This document shows positions 58,682 through 64,000 of a stretch of 64,000 bases of DNA, one piece after another. The translations under genes were made by a program, and so were the position numbers. Origin of the DNA: Muribaculaceae bacterium (GTDB lineage Bacteria; Bacteroidota; Bacteroidia; Bacteroidales; Muribaculaceae); NCBI GenBank assembly GCA_022509205.1, contig JAFLTR010000006.1, positions 1 through 64,000 on the forward strand, written 5' to 3'. The number at the start of each line of letters is the position of its first letter. The first letter of the stretch is position 1. The notes below the pieces were generated by a model that was not told where the DNA came from, made no database searches, and saw nothing but the letters and a program-made list of their open reading frames with translations.

Positions 58682-60310
58682 GTGAGCGATATAAAAGAAA
58701 AAATACTTGAGATATATCCTGCGGCCCAATTCAGTGAAGGGGAAACCCTGATGGTGACTGTGGCCGAGGAGAAAGACTGGCATCCTTTTGCCAAGGCTTT
58801 GAAAGAAACCTTACAGTTTGATGTGCTGACTGCAGTTGTAGGCATGGACTGGGTGGAGAGCCTTGGAGTGATATATTATCTCACATCAACTTCAAGAGAC
58901 TGGGAAGTCATTTCGGTGAAAGTATCGGTCAATGACCGTGAGAACCCGATGATCCATACAGTAAGCGATCTTTGGAAAGTTGCCAATTTCCAGGAAAGGG
59001 AGGTTTATGATTTCTACGGTATTAAATTCATTAACCATCCCGACATGCGCAGGTTCTTCCTCCGTAATGACTGGAAAGGTCACCCTCTCCGCAAAGATTA
59101 TGATGCAAATCCGGAACTCAATCCGATCCCCAAAGAGGAGGAAAAAAATGAGGATGACACCGTTAGCTATGTAGAGGATGAAAATGGCAAGGTGAAAAAA
59201 GTGCCCGGTAAAGTCTTCGAAGAAGATGAATATGTGGTAAATATCGGCCCGCAACACCCTTCGACCCACGGAGTTATGCGTTTCCGTGCTTCTGTTGACG
59301 GAGAAACTGTAAAAAAGGTTGATGTAGTATCAGGCTATATCCACAGAGGCATAGAAAAGCTTAGTGAAAATCTCACATATCCCCAGATATTGCATTTCAC
59401 AGACAGAATGGACTATATGTCGGCTCATCAGAATCGGCACTGTCTCTGTATGTGTATCGAGAAAGCTATGGGAGTGGAGGTGCCGAGACGTGCCCAGGTG
59501 ATACGCACTATGATGGATGAGTTGATGAGAATCTCAAGCCATCTGCTTTCATTCGGATGTACCGCAATGGACCTTGGAGCTACCACAGCATTCTTCTACG
59601 GGTTTAGGGAACGCGAAATGGTATTAGACATTTTCGAGAAAACCTGCGGTGCCCGTATGTCTATGAACTATAATGTGATAGGTGGAGTAATTGCCGATCT
59701 GCATCCTGATTTCCAAAAGGATGTCAAGGAACTGATCCGCATTATGCCCGACAGGCTCAAGGAATATCATAAAGTATTCAGCAATAACCTTATAGCAAAA
59801 AACCGACTGAAAAAGGTTGGACATCTTTCTAAGGAGGATGCCATAAATTATGCTATTACAGGTCCGAGCGGAAGAGGCAGCAACTGGAGCTGCGACTGTC
59901 GCAAAAAACATCCCTACGCAGTGTATTCGGAAGTGGAATTCGATGAGGTGCTTGAAACCGGATGCGATTCCTACGCCCGTTATATGGTGAGGATGAAAGA
60001 GATAGAACAAAGTTGCAGGATTCTTGAGCAACTTGTAGATAATATCCCCGAAGGAGATATACGGGCTCAGATTCCAAAGATTATTAAACTTCCGGCCGGA
60101 AATTGGTATCAGCAAGTTGAGGCAAGCAGGGGCACATTCGGGGTTTATATCGAATCAACCGGCGACAAGACACCTTTCAGAGTGCACTTCCAGAGTCCGT
60201 GCTTCAATCTTGTGGGAGTGATGAATCTGACATGCACTGGCTATATGATAGCCGACTTGATCACTATCGGAGCTGCCCTTGACTTCGTAATCCCCGATAT
60301 TGACAGGTAA
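58682..60310 (+). CDS. nuoCD: NADH-quinone oxidoreductase fused subunit C/D
   Basis: NuoC part (WKVANFQEREVYDFYGIKFINHPDMRRFFLRNDWKGHPLRKDY) fused to NuoD (NIGPQHPSTHGVMRFRASVDGETV ... DRMDYMSAHQNRH); GTG start. Confidence 0.96.
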   Translation: MSDIKEKILEIYPAAQFSEGETLMVTVAEEKDWHPFAKALKETLQFDVLTAVVGMDWVESLGVIYYLTSTSRDWEVISVKVSVNDRENPMIHTVSDLWKVANFQEREVYDFYGIKFINHPDMRRFFLRNDWKGHPLRKDYDANPELNPIPKEEEKNEDDTVSYVEDENGKVKKVPGKVFEEDEYVVNIGPQHPSTHGVMRFRASVDGETVKKVDVVSGYIHRGIEKLSENLTYPQILHFTDRMDYMSAHQNRHCLCMCIEKAMGVEVPRRAQVIRTMMDELMRISSHLLSFGCTAMDLGATTAFFYGFREREMVLDIFEKTCGARMSMNYNVIGGVIADLHPDFQKDVKELIRIMPDRLKEYHKVFSNNLIAKNRLKKVGHLSKEDAINYAITGPSGRGSNWSCDCRKKHPYAVYSEVEFDEVLETGCDSYARYMVRMKEIEQSCRILEQLVDNIPEGDIRAQIPKIIKLPAGNWYQQVEASRGTFGVYIESTGDKTPFRVHFQSPCFNLVGVMNLTCTGYMIADLITIGAALDFVIPDIDR

Positions 60311-60458
60311 TCATAATGTAAGAGACTGCAAGACAAGGAGACTCGCTTATATTTTGCAAAAACATAAAGGGCAATTGTGGATCAGGGAACAGGGGTGAAT
60401 GTTAAGAAAAGACATAGAATTAAGATAAACGGAAAGGTAGGTTAACAAAGAGATAACC

Positions 60459-61544
60459 ATGACATCAACGTATAATTTTGGTATTTGGACCGCAGATTTC
60501 AACAACTGGCTGTTGAGCTTTTTGCCCGACTGGCTGGCTGTAATCATAGAATGTGTGATAATTGCGGTGCTGATTTTGCTCACCTATACGGTGTTGGCTC
60601 TATTCTACATACTCTATGAACGCAAGCTTTGTGCATGGTTCCAATGCCGCCTTGGCCCGATGCGTGTGGGTAAATGGGGTGTCCTGCAGGTGTTTGCGGA
60701 TATGTTCAAGATTTTGGTTAAGGAACTTATTTGTCTTAAAGACACGGATCGTTTCCTTTTCAAATTGGCTCCCTACCTTGTGATCACTTCTTCAGTAGTG
60801 ATGCTTGCATGCCTCCCCTGGGGACGCGGATTGCAGATAATCGACTATAACATAGGTATATTCTTTATCCTTGCGGTATCATCCGTAGGTGTTTTGGGTA
60901 TTCTTTTGGCCGGTTGGTCGTCCAACAACAAATATACTCTTATCGGTGCTATGCGAAGCGGTGCCCAGATGGTGAGCTACGAGATTTCTTTAGGTCTTGC
61001 CATCATGACAATCGTGGTTTTTGCTGGCACAATGGACATAAATGAACTCGTGTGGCAGCAGGACAAGGCTTGGTTCCTTTTCCGTGGCCATATTCCGGCA
61101 ATCATCGCTTTCCTGATTTATATTGTCGCAGCAACTGCCGAGACCAACCGCGGACCGTTCGACTTGCCGGAGGCAGAACACGAATTGACTGCCGGTTACC
61201 ACACTGAATATTCAGGTATACATTTCGGTTTCTTCTATCTTGCCGAATATCTGAATCTCTTCATTGTGTCCGGTATTGCATCACTGATGTTCCTGGGAGG
61301 TTGGATGCCGCTGCATGTTCCGGGTTGGGACGGGTTCAACCATGCCATGAATGTAATACCCTCGATTGTGTGGTTTGTATTGAAGAGTTTCTTTGTATCT
61401 TACCTCATAATCTGGTTTAAATGGACATTCCCGCGCGTGAGAATCGACCAGATGCTGTCATTCGAATGGAAATATCTGATGCCACTTTCCTTGCTGAATC
61501 TTATTTTCATGGCTATATTTGTAGCTTTAGGATGGCATTTCTAA
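60459..61544 (+). CDS. nuoH: NADH-quinone oxidoreductase subunit H
   Basis: YERKLCAWFQCRLGPMRVGKWGVLQVFADMFKILVKE; ETNRGPFDLPEAEHELTAGYHTEYSGIHFGFFYLAEY. Confidence 0.96.
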   Translation: MTSTYNFGIWTADFNNWLLSFLPDWLAVIIECVIIAVLILLTYTVLALFYILYERKLCAWFQCRLGPMRVGKWGVLQVFADMFKILVKELICLKDTDRFLFKLAPYLVITSSVVMLACLPWGRGLQIIDYNIGIFFILAVSSVGVLGILLAGWSSNNKYTLIGAMRSGAQMVSYEISLGLAIMTIVVFAGTMDINELVWQQDKAWFLFRGHIPAIIAFLIYIVAATAETNRGPFDLPEAEHELTAGYHTEYSGIHFGFFYLAEYLNLFIVSGIASLMFLGGWMPLHVPGWDGFNHAMNVIPSIVWFVLKSFFVSYLIIWFKWTFPRVRIDQMLSFEWKYLMPLSLLNLIFMAIFVALGWHF

Positions 61545-61640
61545 GCAGTCGGGAAGTAGCGATGAAGTAAACAGAAATTGGGAAATTGGAATTAATATCT
61601 GATTTTAGAGATCAGGGAAAGAGTTACTGAAAACGAATAA

Positions 61641-63155
<1,515 letters not shown>

Positions 63156-63168
63156 AAAATCGGCAAAA

Positions 63169-63402
63169 ATGAAACTTGAGATCATATCCACCAACGAGAT
63201 AATGTTTAGCGGCGAAGTGGAATCCGTGACACTGCCGGGCGTTGCCGGTAAATTCACGGTGCTCAAGAATCACGCCTCATTGATTTCGGTGTTGAAACCC
63301 GGCGAGGTGAAATACAGCAATGGAGGACTGGAAACCCGTATCGATATTAAGGGCGGCATCGCTGATATCGATATGAACAAGATTGCAGTCTGTGTATATT
63401 AA
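63169..63402 (+). CDS. atpC: F0F1 ATP synthase subunit epsilon
   Basis: MKLEIISTNEIMFSGEVESVTLPGVAGKFTVLKNHASLISVLKPGEV. Confidence 0.92.
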   Translation: MKLEIISTNEIMFSGEVESVTLPGVAGKFTVLKNHASLISVLKPGEVKYSNGGLETRIDIKGGIADIDMNKIAVCVY

Positions 63403-63429
63403 GACAACAACCCCAAACTGACCGACTGA

Positions 63430-64000
63430 ATGAAGAATAAATCCTTTATACTGATTTTCATGGCATTGGCTACGCTGCTGATGCCGGTAAGGTCTTACGC
63501 ATCCTCGGGAAGCGAAAGCGGGGAGGTAAACGTGAAGGAGATAATCTTCCATCACCTTGGCGATGGCTACGGTTGGGAGGTGCCATTCAGTCATGTTTAC
63601 AGGATCCCGCTCCCTGTGATTGTGAGGGCAGAAGATGGGAAATGGATATGTTTCTCTTCGGCAAGACTTCAGGAAGTGGTTAGAATCACTAATGAGGAGA
63701 CAGGTGAAGAGGAGCTTGTGGCAGAGCCGAGGATTGTCAACATAGAGAAGGATGGCAAGCATTATCAGTTTATCCTGGCTCACGTAAGCAAACATAAAAA
63801 CAAGGTGGTGCAGATCTTCCCCCTGACACCTCAAGAGGAGGAAGAGGTGAAGGCAGCCGCAAAGAACAATCCCGAGATTCAAGGGAATGTGGAAGAGGCA
63901 GAAGCCATTATCGGAGGTTATGCAGGTTTTGAAGAGCACTACTATCGCGAATATAAACCCCACGATATTTCAATCACCAAGAATGTATTGGCACTGCTTA
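63430..64000 (+). CDS. atpB: F0F1 ATP synthase subunit A, N-terminal part (truncated by window edge)
   Basis: Translation from 63430: MKNKSFILIFMALATLLMPVRSYASSGSESGEVNVKEIIFHHLGDGYGWEVPFSHVYRIPLPVIV ... YKPHDISITKNVLALL, resembling the N-terminal extension of Bacteroidetes AtpB; not in the ORF track because it runs off the end. Confidence 0.8.
   Translation, partial: MKNKSFILIFMALATLLMPVRSYASSGSESGEVNVKEIIFHHLGDGYGWEVPFSHVYRIPLPVIVRAEDGKWICFSSARLQEVVRITNEETGEEELVAEPRIVNIEKDGKHYQFILAHVSKHKNKVVQIFPLTPQEEEEVKAAAKNNPEIQGNVEEAEAIIGGYAGFEEHYYREYKPHDISITKNVLALL

Overview
Chromosomal window from a Bacteroidales-type bacterium. The order assignment rests on the SusC/SusD pair, TamL/TamB, fused nuoCD, and TTTG/TAnnTTTG-type promoters. 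Most of the window is ordinary core and envelope gene content: L-serine dehydratase, RNase Z, an ECF-sigma/Spy-like/alpha-2-macroglobulin cluster, TamL/TamB, PFOR, a DbpA-like helicase, RecG, IspD, FabG/FabH-like genes, initiator tRNA, LepA, nuoA-B-CD-H and atpD-C-B. Two regions are accessory. (1) A polysaccharide utilisation locus at about 24.1-34.0 kb has GH88, an alginate-lyase-like lipoprotein, an Ig-like surface protein, SusD, SusC and an ECF sigma with no adjacent anti-sigma. It looks aimed at a uronic-acid-containing glycan. (2) An AT-rich island at about 34.0-39.95 kb lies between that PUL and a GH43 gene. It holds two tightly coupled, convergent two-gene operons: an Mpg/AAG-like unknown plus a PAD/agmatine-deiminase-like protein, and an A1S_2505/macro-like protein plus a GIY-YIG protein. 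They share a perfect bidirectional terminator. Both edges carry gene debris, including a previously uncalled NYN-domain pseudogene read by eye on the minus strand and a 36-bp direct repeat. This island is the best candidate for an undescribed system; its function is inference only. Other points to check: nuo stops at nuoH and runs straight into atpD, a 12-bp perfect dyad sits at the nuo promoter, and a long hairpin lies at 23.97-24.06 kb.
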